Shown piece by piece: positions 34,268 to 43,160 of a stretch of DNA of 64,000 nt. The translations under genes and the position numbers were made by a program. Positions within the stretch are counted from its first letter, which is position 1. Each line of letters opens with the position of its first letter. Below the pieces are notes generated by a model. It made no database searches, was not told where the DNA came from, and saw only the letters and a program-made list of their open reading frames with translations. Source of the stretch: an uncultured Collinsella sp. (lineage in GTDB: Bacteria > Actinomycetota > Coriobacteriia > Coriobacteriales > Coriobacteriaceae); assembly GCA_902482035.1 (NCBI GenBank), contig CABSYW010000003.1, positions 1-64,000 of the forward strand. The letters are read 5' to 3'.

Positions 34268-34810
34268 ATGTTTGGTTTTAAGAAAGAGCTCTACACGCCC
34301 GAGTATCAGCTTGCCGGCGACGAGTGCGCCGTTATCGAGACGTCGAAGGGTACCATCAAGGTCAAGTTTGACGGCGAGGGCGCTCCCATTCATGTCGCGA
34401 ACTTCTGCGAGCTTTCTACGATGGGCTTCTATGATGGCCTTAAGTTCCATCGCTATGTGCCCGGTTTTGTCATCCAGGGCGGCGACCCCAATACCCGCGA
34501 TATGTCCGGCGCCGACGTCGCCGCTGGTCTTGAGGGCCCCGACGGCATGCCCGGTACCGGTGGCCCCGGCTACTGCATCAAGGGCGAGTTTGCCACCAAT
34601 CCGCGCAACAGCCATGTCGATGGTGCCCTTGCCATGGCACGCTCCATGGACCCCGATTCCGCGGGTTCGCAGTTCTACTTCTGCCTGGGCGCCCAGCATA
34701 ACCTCGATTCCGGTTACACCGTCTTTGGTACCACGGTCGAGGGTCTCGATGTGATTTCGCAGCTGCGTGCCGGCGACGAGATCGTCCATGTCGAGATCGT
34801 TCACGAGTAA
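34268..34810 (+). CDS. Cyclophilin-type peptidyl-prolyl isomerase
   Basis: A 180-residue single-domain cyclophilin that speeds proline isomerisation in folding proteins. It has TSKGTIKVKF, the core FHRYVPGFVIQGGDP, MARSMDPDSAGSQFYFCLG and a late YTVFGTTVEGLDV. There is no signal peptide, so it acts in the cytoplasm. GAGGAAGG precedes ATG 34268. It is followed after 11 bases by the TPR gene, suggesting co-transcription. Confidence 0.94.
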   Translation: MFGFKKELYTPEYQLAGDECAVIETSKGTIKVKFDGEGAPIHVANFCELSTMGFYDGLKFHRYVPGFVIQGGDPNTRDMSGADVAAGLEGPDGMPGTGGPGYCIKGEFATNPRNSHVDGALAMARSMDPDSAGSQFYFCLGAQHNLDSGYTVFGTTVEGLDVISQLRAGDEIVHVEIVHE

Positions 34811-34821
34811 AGGGGACTTCC

Positions 34822-36126
34822 TTGAATAGCCAGCTGATCCAACAGGGCCGCGCCGCTTACCGCGCGGGTGATTTTTCCGCTGCAGCCCAGATGCTTGGGG
34901 CGGCAAAGACTCCCGATGAGATTATGGGCGAGGCCGATCACCTTCGTGGCAACGCCTTGATGCACCTGGGCATGTATGCCGAGGCCGCCGAGGCTTATGC
35001 TGCCGCCCTCAACGACGGCACCTACGGCAAGCGCGGCGCGCTGCTCACCAACCGCGGCAAGGCGCTCGCCGCCGTGGGCGACTACACGACGGCCGCCCAG
35101 GCGTTCTCTGCTGCTACGCAGGATGCTTCCTATGCCACGCCGTTCAAGGCCTATCTGGGCCTGGGCAATGCGCTGTTCCAGTCGGGCGATTATGCCAACG
35201 CAGGTACTGCCTTCCGTCAGGCTGCCATCGACGGCGCCAATCCGGCTCCTGCCGCCGCACTCGGCAAGCTCGGTCGTTGCTTCATTAAGCTCGGCCGTCC
35301 GGCGGATGCCGTGGAGACCTACCGTACGGCTATCGACTTTGCCGGTCCCCGTGACGACACGCGCGCGCTCAACGCCGGCATGGGTCAGGCGCTTTCTGCC
35401 GCCGGCCGTCCCTCCGACGCACTCGACGCCTTTAACGCCGCTACTGCCGATGGCATCTACCAGCTTACCTCCGAGCAGGCCGATGAGCTTGCCCGCGTGC
35501 ACGATTCGCTTGCCGCGCTGTCTGCCCAGACGGCTATGGCCACGGCTCCGGCGCCTGCGATGGACGCTCCTGCCGTCGATCCGCTCGATCCTACGGGCGC
35601 GACCGGTCAGTTTATGCCCGATCCCTCGGACACCGGCTTCTTTACACTGTCAGAGTCCGAGATGGTCCAGCAGGACCGTCAGGATCGTAAGCAGGCCAAG
35701 GTCCGTCGTCGCCATCGCCACACGGGTCTCAAAGTCTTCATCGTGCTGCTTCTGCTCATTTTGATTGCTGCGGGTGGTCTGGGCTTTGCCTACACGCGCG
35801 GCTTTGGCTTCCCCTCGCAGGAGTCGGTTATCACCGATCTGTTCCAGGCTGCCGGCGACGGTGACACCGCAAAGGCCGAGTCTTGCCTGGCCTCGAGCCT
35901 GTCCGAGGACGCCAAGTCGATGATCATCTCCTCGATTCCGCAGGGCGCCACCGTGTCCGTCGAGGGCATGGATCAGTCCATGACCGAGACGACTGCCAAG
36001 GTCAAGGCTTCGCTGTCCAAGGGCGGCGAGCAGGAGTACACCGTCAAATTCGTGCGCTCCGACAATCATATCGGCTGGGCCGTTTCCTCGCTCGATATGG
36101 ATTTCTCGGCTGCTGACAACCAGTAG
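34822..36126 (+). CDS. TPR-repeat, membrane-anchored protein
   Basis: A 434-residue protein with several tetratricopeptide repeats in residues 1-230 (patterns such as AAYRAGDFSAAAQML and GNALFQSGDYANAGTAF). A proline-alanine-rich linker, one membrane helix near 310-330 (VFIVLLLLILIAAGGLGF) and an outer domain of about 90 residues follow. TTG 34822 has AAAGGGG eight bases upstream. The cytoplasmic TPRs suggest a scaffold linking inner and outer sides. It lies directly before mreB and after the cyclophilin. Function unknown. Confidence 0.82.
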   Translation: MNSQLIQQGRAAYRAGDFSAAAQMLGAAKTPDEIMGEADHLRGNALMHLGMYAEAAEAYAAALNDGTYGKRGALLTNRGKALAAVGDYTTAAQAFSAATQDASYATPFKAYLGLGNALFQSGDYANAGTAFRQAAIDGANPAPAAALGKLGRCFIKLGRPADAVETYRTAIDFAGPRDDTRALNAGMGQALSAAGRPSDALDAFNAATADGIYQLTSEQADELARVHDSLAALSAQTAMATAPAPAMDAPAVDPLDPTGATGQFMPDPSDTGFFTLSESEMVQQDRQDRKQAKVRRRHRHTGLKVFIVLLLLILIAAGGLGFAYTRGFGFPSQESVITDLFQAAGDGDTAKAESCLASSLSEDAKSMIISSIPQGATVSVEGMDQSMTETTAKVKASLSKGGEQEYTVKFVRSDNHIGWAVSSLDMDFSAADNQ

Positions 36127-36148
36127 TGACCTTATGGGATTTAGCTTT

Positions 36149-36181
36149 GCCCGGCGCTTCACCGCAAGTGAGGTGCCGGGC
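36149..36181 (+). terminator. Hairpin upstream of mreB (weak terminator)
   Basis: GCCCGGC (36149-36155) pairs with GCCGGGC (36175-36181), with an inner CAC/GTG. There is no T-run afterwards, so it may only slow polymerase or protect RNA ends. Confidence 0.45.
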
Positions 36182-36241
36182 TTGCGCTAGTATCATGAGC
36201 TAGTAGTTTTCCAGCAATCATCCAACACATCAGGAGTTGCG

Positions 36242-37285
36242 TTGTTTTCTTTGATGGATATGTTCTTCGGTAGCTATGCGGGCGATCTTGCCATCGACCT
36301 CGGCACCGCAAATACGCTTGTCTCCGTGCGCGGCAAGGGCATCGTCATTCGCGAGCCCTCTGTTGTCGCCATCGACAAGAACGACGAGCGCATCCTGGCG
36401 GTCGGTATCGAGGCAAAGCGCATGCTCGGCCGTACGCCCGGCAACATCGTGGCCGTTCGTCCCCTGAAGGACGGCGTCATCGCCGACTTCGATGTTACCG
36501 AGGCCATGCTTCGCTACTTTATCGACAAGGCTTCCGAGAAGCGCTATCCGTGGACCCCGCGTCCGCGCGTTGTCGTTTGCGTTCCCTCCGGCGTCACGTC
36601 GGTCGAGAAGCGTGCCGTCTTTGAGGCTACGATCCAGGCCGGCGCTCGCCAGGCCTACCTGATCGAGGAGCCCATGGCTGCTGCTATCGGCGCCGACCTG
36701 CCTGTCGAGGAGCCCACCGGCTCCATGGTCATCGACATCGGTGGCGGTACCACCGAGGTTGCCGTTATCGCTATGGGCGGCATCGTCGTCTCGCAGTCCA
36801 TCCGTATTGCCGGCGACGAGTTCGATCAGGCCATCCTCACGCACGTTCGCGATGCCTACAACCTTGCCATCGGCGAGCGTACGGCAGAGGACATCAAGAT
36901 CAAGGTCGGTTCCGCCGTGCCGCTCAAGGACGAGCTCGACGTCGAGGTCAACGGCCGCGACGTGATCACCGGTCTGCCCAAGACCGTGCGCATCGAGAGC
37001 GAGGAGATTCGTCGCGCGCTCAACAAGCCGCTCGACGAGATGGCCAAGGCCGTCAAGGACGCACTCGACGCTACGCCTCCCGATCTTGCCTCGGACCTTA
37101 TGTACTACGGCATTTTGCTGACTGGTGGCGGCGCGCTGCTGCGCGGTCTCGACGTGCGCCTGCGCGATGAGACCGGTGTTTCGGTCAACGTCAGCCCCAC
37201 GGCGCTCGATAACGTCGTTAACGGCTGTGCCCGCGTGCTCGAGGCCAATGCGTTTGATGGCGGCTTCGTCCAGACCAATGCTTAA
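36242..37285 (+). CDS. mreB: Rod shape-determining actin homologue MreB
   Basis: A 347-residue actin-like ATPase forming filaments under the membrane that guide lateral wall synthesis. Motifs: DLGTANTLV (phosphate 1), MVIDIGGGTTEVAVIA (phosphate 2) and LTGGGALLRGLD near the C-terminus. TTG 36242 is chosen because AGGAG sits six bases upstream; ATG 36254 is too far. First gene of the mreBCD-pbp2-rodA operon. Confidence 0.97.
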   Translation: MFSLMDMFFGSYAGDLAIDLGTANTLVSVRGKGIVIREPSVVAIDKNDERILAVGIEAKRMLGRTPGNIVAVRPLKDGVIADFDVTEAMLRYFIDKASEKRYPWTPRPRVVVCVPSGVTSVEKRAVFEATIQAGARQAYLIEEPMAAAIGADLPVEEPTGSMVIDIGGGTTEVAVIAMGGIVVSQSIRIAGDEFDQAILTHVRDAYNLAIGERTAEDIKIKVGSAVPLKDELDVEVNGRDVITGLPKTVRIESEEIRRALNKPLDEMAKAVKDALDATPPDLASDLMYYGILLTGGGALLRGLDVRLRDETGVSVNVSPTALDNVVNGCARVLEANAFDGGFVQTNA

Positions 37286-37306
37286 TTTCCAAAAGGTGGA
37301 TTCCAT

Positions 37307-38305
37307 TTGGCACGATCTTCGGGTTTCTCCACAAATCTGAATACCAAGCGACAATCAACGGGTATGCGCCCGTTGATTGTTTTCAGCCTGATTTCGGTGT
37401 TGCTGCTCACGTTTTACATCCGCGAGGGCGAGGCAGGGCCGATTCATGCCGTGCGTTCGGGCGTAACGACGATTACCTCTCCGGTGCGCTTTGTGGGCTC
37501 GGCTGTGGCGGCTCCCTTCAATGCGATTGGCAACGTGTTCTCTAACCTAACGGCGTCGCAGGACACGCTCGACGAGCTCAAGAAGCAAAATGAGGAGCTG
37601 ACCTCTAAGGTCGCCGAGCTTTCTGAGGCTCAAAAGACTGCCGAGCGCCTGGAGGGCCTGGTCGGGCTGCAATCGACCTACAACCTCAAATCGACCGCAG
37701 CTCGTATCGTTGGTGCCTCCGGCGATGCCTGGACCTCGACCGTTACCATCGACAAGGGCTCTGCCGACGGCCTTACCATCAACATGCCCGTGACGAGTTC
37801 TGCCGGTGTTATCGGCCAGATTATCGAGGTATCGGCCAAGACCTCTACCGTGCGCCTGATTGGCGACGAGAACTCGGGCGTGTCCGCCATGGTGCAGGAC
37901 ACGCGCGCCCAGGGTATGCTGCAGGGTCAGGCTGACGGCACGCTGCGTCTTGAGTACGTGAGCGTCGACTCCGATGTTAAGGTTGGCGATATCATCGTGA
38001 CCTCTGGCATCGGTGGCGTGTTCCCCAAGGGCCTTCCGCTTGGCACCGTCTCGTCGGTTGAGAAATCGTCAAACGACGTGTACTACACCATTGTGGTGCG
38101 CGCTCAGACCACGGCCGAGAACAACGAGGAAGTGCTGGTCATCACCTCGCTGACCGACGAACAGTCGGCCTCGGATGAGGACGTGAGCACGGCCAACAGC
38201 ACGCCGCAGGGAACGTCGCGCGATGCTGCGACCAAGACGAAGGACGAGAGCTCGGATGACAGTTCCGACACGTCCGAGACGACCGATTCTGGCTCGAGCG
38301 AATAG
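37307..38305 (+). CDS. mreC: Rod shape-determining protein MreC
   Basis: A 332-residue protein with one N-terminal membrane helix (PLIVFSLISVLLLTFYI), a coiled coil around residues 85-120 and the beta-rich MreC core. It ends in a serine/threonine/aspartate-rich tail of 60 residues that looks disordered. MreC links MreB and PBP2 outside the membrane. TTG 37307 has AAGGTGG upstream. It lies 21 bases after mreB. Confidence 0.94.
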   Translation: MARSSGFSTNLNTKRQSTGMRPLIVFSLISVLLLTFYIREGEAGPIHAVRSGVTTITSPVRFVGSAVAAPFNAIGNVFSNLTASQDTLDELKKQNEELTSKVAELSEAQKTAERLEGLVGLQSTYNLKSTAARIVGASGDAWTSTVTIDKGSADGLTINMPVTSSAGVIGQIIEVSAKTSTVRLIGDENSGVSAMVQDTRAQGMLQGQADGTLRLEYVSVDSDVKVGDIIVTSGIGGVFPKGLPLGTVSSVEKSSNDVYYTIVVRAQTTAENNEEVLVITSLTDEQSASDEDVSTANSTPQGTSRDAATKTKDESSDDSSDTSETTDSGSSE

Positions 38306-38310
38306 GGGGC

Positions 38311-38883
38311 ATGTCCATGGATCTACACGAGCAGGGGATGAGCTCCCGCACGTTTGTAATCGCCGCCATTGTGTGTGTGCTGCTGCAGGCAGGCCTGGCA
38401 CCGCAGATCTCCATTGCGGGAGGTCGCGTCAACTTCATGATTATCCTGGTGTGCCTAAGCGTGTTCTCGGGCGACCCGACCCGTGCCGTCGTGTGCGGTT
38501 TTTGCAGCGGCTTGTTTTATGACCTGTCCGCTGCCGTGCCGGTGGGCGTTATGTCGCTCCTGCTGACCGTGGGTTCTTTTGCCCTGGTGCACAGCGCCGT
38601 CGGTCAGACGGGCGGTACCCCGAGTGCGCGCGGCGTCACCGTGGGCGCCTTTGCGCTCGTCATTAATGTGATCTACAGCATCATCTTGCTGTTTATGGGT
38701 TTGGAGACGAGCTTTGTCGTGGCGATCTTCGGCCATGCGCTGCCGTCCTCGATCCTGACGGGTCTGGTTGCCATTCCGTTTTTGATGTCCGGCGTCGTGC
38801 CGCAGTCCGGCTATGGATTCTCCGCACGTGGCGGACGCCAGACGGGTATGCGCTTTAAGCCCAAGACCCGCAAGCTCAAATAG
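38311..38883 (+). CDS. mreD: Rod shape-determining protein MreD
   Basis: A 190-residue membrane protein with about five helices and a basic C-terminus. Sequence conservation in this family is low, and the call rests on size, hydropathy and its position between mreC and PBP2, with five-base spacing to mreC. Confidence 0.88.
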   Translation: MSMDLHEQGMSSRTFVIAAIVCVLLQAGLAPQISIAGGRVNFMIILVCLSVFSGDPTRAVVCGFCSGLFYDLSAAVPVGVMSLLLTVGSFALVHSAVGQTGGTPSARGVTVGAFALVINVIYSIILLFMGLETSFVVAIFGHALPSSILTGLVAIPFLMSGVVPQSGYGFSARGGRQTGMRFKPKTRKLK

Positions 38884-38896
38884 GGGAGGCCCGTAG

Positions 38897-40966
38897 ATGT
38901 CTTCCCAGATGACGGTTATTATCGCCGGTATCGTGCTGGTTGTGGCCATCGTGGTCGCGCTGGTCATCATGCGTCGAGGCGATTCCCGTTTTACCTACGA
39001 TACACAGCATGGAACGGCCCCGCGCGCCACCGAGGGCGAGGGCAATACCGCGGCGACCGCCTTTAAGGGCCGCTTTTCCATCCTCACCACGGGTGTGGGC
39101 GCGATGTTTGCGGCACTTGCCGTCAAGCTGTGGGGCATGCAGATGGTCTCGTCGGACTATTACGAGAAGCAGGCCAATAGTAATCAGACTCGCACCGTTA
39201 CCACACCCGCTGTGCGCGGCCGCATCCTCGACCGCAATGGCGTGGCGCTTGTCCAGAATCGTCCCTCACTTGCTGTCGTGGCCTACCGCGACCTTGCCGA
39301 GGATGAGGTTCTGGTTCGCCATCTTGCCAACGTGCTTGGAATGCCTTATGTGGCGGTCCTTCGCAATATTCAGGACAATACAGAGGGCGCTCAGAGCCTG
39401 CATACCATCGCGACGGACGTCCGTCGCTCCACGGTTGCCTATATCAAGGAACACGCCGGCGAGTTCCCGGGCGTCAAGATTGTCGAGCGTACCGAGCGCC
39501 AGTATCCATACGGCGAGACGGCATGCCATATCTTGGGCTATACCGGCACCATTACCTCCGAGCAGCTCGAGGCCCAGAATAAGAAAACCTCTGGCGATGA
39601 TGATGCTTCTGCTGGCAAGATTACGTACCAGTCGGGCGATATCGTGGGCCAGGCGGGCGTTGAGAGCTACTACGAAAACCTGCTGCAGGGTATTCGTGGC
39701 GAGCAGACCGTCAAGGTCGATGCCTCGGGCAATGTGACCGGTCAGGCCGGCGCCGTGCCCGCGAAGGCCGGCTCCGACATTAAGCTCACGCTCGACCTTA
39801 AGATCCAACAGGCCTGTGAGACGGCGCTGGCGAGCGCTATCGAGCTTGCCAAGACCACTGGCTACAGCAATGCCGGCAACGGCGCTGTGGTGTGTCTCGA
39901 TCCCAACAATGGCGAGATCCTGGGCATGGCGAGCCAGCCCAAGTTCGATCCGTCCGTCTTTATCGGCGGCGTCTCAAATGACGTGTGGACCGAGCTCAAT
40001 GATGACAAGGGTTCGCACCCGCTGCTCAACCGCGCCATTAGCGGACAGTACATGTCGGCTTCGACCATCAAGCCGCTCTCGGCACTGGCCGGTCTTGAGT
40101 TTGGAACCTACACTTCAACGCAGACAACTAACTGCACGGGCTATTGGACGGGCCTGGGCAAGGCTTGGGGCAAGCGCTGCTGGCTGACGTCTGGCCACGG
40201 CACCATGACGCTGCAGTCGGGTATCGCCAACTCGTGCGACCCCGTCTTCTACGACATGGGCAAGGCCTTCTTTTATGACGAGCAACATTCCGAGGGCCTG
40301 CAGGAGGTCTTTCGTCGCTGGGGCCTAGGCAAGACCTGCGGTATCGATCTGCCGAGTGAGGGCGCGGGCCGTATTCCCGATGCCGAGTGGAAAGAGTCGT
40401 ACTTTACCGACGCCTCTGCCGAGGACCGCAAGTGGAATGCCGGCGATATGACCAACATTGCCATCGGCCAAGGCGACATCCTGGTGACGCCCCTGCAGAT
40501 GGCGTGCGCCTATATGGGTCTTGCCAACGGCGGCAAACAGTACGTGCCTCACGTGTTTTTGTCTGCCGTGTCGCGCGATGGCGACGGCGATGCCTATAAG
40601 TACAACGGCAAGGGCAAGAAGAAGCGCCTGGAGGCCAAGATCAACAGCGATTCGGATTTGACTCTTGTTCGCAACGGCATGCACGACGTGATTTACACGG
40701 CATCGACGTCCCTGGCGGCTCACTTTGGCACCCTGACGCCGCAGGTGTACGGCAAGTCGGGCACGGGCGAGAAAAGCGGCGAGGACGAATACGCGTGGTT
40801 CTGCGCCTATGCACCGGCCGATGATCCCAAGTATGTCATCGCTACTGTCCTGGAGCAGGGCGGCGGTGGTTCGGATACCGCGATGCATGTCGTGCGCGAC
40901 GTGCTCGGCGTGATTTATGACGAGCCCGATACCTCTTCGGCCTCGGGCGATTCTTCGGTTCGATAG
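38897..40966 (+). CDS. mrdA: Penicillin-binding protein 2 (elongasome transpeptidase)
   Basis: A 689-residue class B PBP. It has one N-terminal anchor helix, a second hydrophobic segment near 60-80, the dimerisation motif RGRILDRNG, and the transpeptidase triad STIK (Ser about 389), SCD in the second motif and KSGTG (about 619). It cross-links new lateral wall with its partner RodA, the next gene. GGAGG lies upstream of ATG 38897. The extra N-terminal hydrophobic segment before the anchor is longer than in E. coli PBP2. Confidence 0.94.
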   Translation: MSSQMTVIIAGIVLVVAIVVALVIMRRGDSRFTYDTQHGTAPRATEGEGNTAATAFKGRFSILTTGVGAMFAALAVKLWGMQMVSSDYYEKQANSNQTRTVTTPAVRGRILDRNGVALVQNRPSLAVVAYRDLAEDEVLVRHLANVLGMPYVAVLRNIQDNTEGAQSLHTIATDVRRSTVAYIKEHAGEFPGVKIVERTERQYPYGETACHILGYTGTITSEQLEAQNKKTSGDDDASAGKITYQSGDIVGQAGVESYYENLLQGIRGEQTVKVDASGNVTGQAGAVPAKAGSDIKLTLDLKIQQACETALASAIELAKTTGYSNAGNGAVVCLDPNNGEILGMASQPKFDPSVFIGGVSNDVWTELNDDKGSHPLLNRAISGQYMSASTIKPLSALAGLEFGTYTSTQTTNCTGYWTGLGKAWGKRCWLTSGHGTMTLQSGIANSCDPVFYDMGKAFFYDEQHSEGLQEVFRRWGLGKTCGIDLPSEGAGRIPDAEWKESYFTDASAEDRKWNAGDMTNIAIGQGDILVTPLQMACAYMGLANGGKQYVPHVFLSAVSRDGDGDAYKYNGKGKKKRLEAKINSDSDLTLVRNGMHDVIYTASTSLAAHFGTLTPQVYGKSGTGEKSGEDEYAWFCAYAPADDPKYVIATVLEQGGGGSDTAMHVVRDVLGVIYDEPDTSSASGDSSVR

Positions 40967-40975
40967 GAGGTTGCG

Positions 40976-42202
40976 ATGGATTTTTCTCCGGCGGATCTGT
41001 TCCGTTCAACCAAGACCGGCTCTCGCAGCAGCCTGGACCGCGTCAACAAGCAACTTTCGGCCTCGCGCGGCACGTTTCGCCAAAAGGTGCATATCGGTGT
41101 GCTCGTGGCTACAGTGGCGCTCGTCGCCTACGGTGCCATCATTATTTGGTCGGCGTCACAGTTTAAGGCCGACGCCTCATTCTCGCGCCACCTGCTGGGC
41201 ATTGGCATTGGCGCGGTGCTTGCGGTGCTCGTCTGGCGTACCGACCTGCGCGGTATTTCCAATTTCTCGACGGCGTTGCTCGTCATCGACCTGATCGTTA
41301 TCTTCTCGCCCAAGATTCCGGGTCTGTCCTATACGGGCGGTCTGGGCATGACGGGCTGGATCAAGATTCCCGGTATCGGTTTGACATTCCAGCCGGTTGA
41401 GCTTGCCAAGCTCATCACCATCTTTTTTATTGCCACGCTTGGCTCGCAGTATAACGGTCGCATCGATACCGTTCGCGACTACGTCAAGCTCTGCGGCATG
41501 CTGTCCATTCCGTTTTTGGCCGTTGTCGCCATGGGCGACCTGGGCTCGGGCCTGGTCGTGCTGGTTTCGGGCGCCATCGTCATTTGTATGAGCGGTGCAC
41601 GCCGCGAATGGGTGCTGTCGACCCTGGCCCTGCTCGTGGGCCTGGTGGCCCTCGTCCTGGCGCTCGATTCGGTTTTTGATTCGTTGCTCGGCCACGATGT
41701 GCTCATCAAGCAGTATCAGATGAACCGCCTGACGGTCTTTATCGATCCCGATAATGCCGATTCGGACGATGCCTACAACCTGCAGCAGTCGCTTATCGCC
41801 GTTGGTTCGGGTGGCTTCTTTGGTAAGGGTTTGGGCCATGCGACGCAGTCGGCCGGCGGCTTTCTGCCTGAGTTCCACACCGACTTCGTCTTCGCCTTCC
41901 TGTCCGAGACCTTTGGCTTTTGCGGTTCCTTTTTGCTCCTGTGCCTCTACGTGCTGCTGATCTTTTCGACGATTCGCGTCGCCTTTAAGTGCGAGTCGCT
42001 GTTCTTGCGCCTATCGTGTGTGGGCATCGTTGGCATGTGGGCGTTTCAGACCTTCGAAAACATCGGCATGTGCATCGGCATGATGCCGATTACCGGTATT
42101 CCGCTACCGTTTATTAGCTTCGGTTCGTCTTCGATGATGATTCAGCTGCTGACGGTGGGTATCGTACAATCCATATGGCGGCATCGTTCGGGCGCCGCGT
42201 AA
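40976..42202 (+). CDS. rodA: RodA-type SEDS peptidoglycan polymerase
   Basis: A 408-residue protein with about ten membrane helices and the SEDS hallmarks WIKIPGIGLTFQPVELAK, the long extracellular loop with DPDNADSDDAYNLQQS and the C-terminal GIPLPFISFGSSSM. It polymerises glycan strands from lipid II with PBP2. The gene order next to PBP2 favours RodA over FtsW. It starts nine bases after mrdA. Confidence 0.94.
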   Translation: MDFSPADLFRSTKTGSRSSLDRVNKQLSASRGTFRQKVHIGVLVATVALVAYGAIIIWSASQFKADASFSRHLLGIGIGAVLAVLVWRTDLRGISNFSTALLVIDLIVIFSPKIPGLSYTGGLGMTGWIKIPGIGLTFQPVELAKLITIFFIATLGSQYNGRIDTVRDYVKLCGMLSIPFLAVVAMGDLGSGLVVLVSGAIVICMSGARREWVLSTLALLVGLVALVLALDSVFDSLLGHDVLIKQYQMNRLTVFIDPDNADSDDAYNLQQSLIAVGSGGFFGKGLGHATQSAGGFLPEFHTDFVFAFLSETFGFCGSFLLLCLYVLLIFSTIRVAFKCESLFLRLSCVGIVGMWAFQTFENIGMCIGMMPITGIPLPFISFGSSSMMIQLLTVGIVQSIWRHRSGAA

Positions 42203-42220
42203 CCGCTGGAGGGGTTTGCT

Positions 42221-43150
42221 ATGAAAATTCCCGTAGATAAGCTGACCCGCGCTTTTAAGATGGGCGCGTCCGTTAAGAAGGATTCCGATACGCCGGTGCG
42301 CGTCTCGGTCTATCTGGATTCGTCCGCCTCGCGCTTTCTGGCCGAGACGGTGCGTGACGCCTTTGTGCCGCAGACGACCTCGGGCATTGTGCGCGTCGAG
42401 CGTCTGGGGGAGGAGCGAATTGCTCCAAAGACCGATACCGATGTGGTGCTGGTGCTCTCGTGTGGTTCCGACCGCTTGGAGAGTGCCGTGCAGGAGCTCG
42501 TGATCGCCGGCGCGCCCGTGTGCGTGCTTGCCGAGTCTGCTGTGGAGGTGCCGTTTATCGAGGAGTCCACGCCCATGCTCGGCGTGGTAGCGGCAATCGA
42601 TAAGACGTATCTGCTCGAGACGCTTGCCCGCTGGATTCTCGATCGTACCGACAAGGAAACGGCTTTTGCGGCGAACTTTGCCTTCATGCGCATCGCGGCG
42701 GCCAACCGTATCATCACCTCGTGCGCGCTCACCAATATGGCGACCGGTGCACTGGTGTTTTTGCCGGGCGCCGATTATCCCGTTATGGCGCTGGCGCAGG
42801 TGGGCATGCTATTTGAGCTCGCTGCCGTCTTTGGACGCGGCATTAAACCCGAGCGTGGCTACGAGGTCGCGGGCGTGCTTGCCGGCGGTCTTGTGATCCG
42901 CGCGGTCACCCGCGCGCTCGTCAAGCAGACGCCGCATATTGGGTTTGCCGTCAAGGCGCTCACTGCTGCCGCGGGCACCTATGGCATGGGCCGTGCGCTC
43001 GTTTCGCTCTACGAGCGCGATGTCGACTACAGCCGTGCCAATGAGGTGGTCACTGCCACGTTTTCCCGCGTTCGCGATCTTGTGACCACGGTCGCGGGCG
43101 CTACCCGTCCTATGGCGTCCTACCAGGACGCATCAGATCTCGCTGCTTAG
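42221..43150 (+). CDS. Uncharacterised YcjF/DUF697-like protein
   Basis: A 309-residue protein. Residues 1-130 form an alpha/beta region without a P-loop. Residues about 150-265 are hydrophobic with small-residue-rich helices (LTNMATGALVFLPGADYP, YEVAGVLAGGLVIR, GTYGMGRALVSLYE), resembling DUF697/YcjF membrane-associated domains. The family call is tentative. It is 18 bases after rodA and 10 before the radical-SAM gene, so it probably rides on the elongasome transcript. No function is known. Confidence 0.65.
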   Translation: MKIPVDKLTRAFKMGASVKKDSDTPVRVSVYLDSSASRFLAETVRDAFVPQTTSGIVRVERLGEERIAPKTDTDVVLVLSCGSDRLESAVQELVIAGAPVCVLAESAVEVPFIEESTPMLGVVAAIDKTYLLETLARWILDRTDKETAFAANFAFMRIAAANRIITSCALTNMATGALVFLPGADYPVMALAQVGMLFELAAVFGRGIKPERGYEVAGVLAGGLVIRAVTRALVKQTPHIGFAVKALTAAAGTYGMGRALVSLYERDVDYSRANEVVTATFSRVRDLVTTVAGATRPMASYQDASDLAA

Positions 43151-43160
43151 GGGTTTTCCG

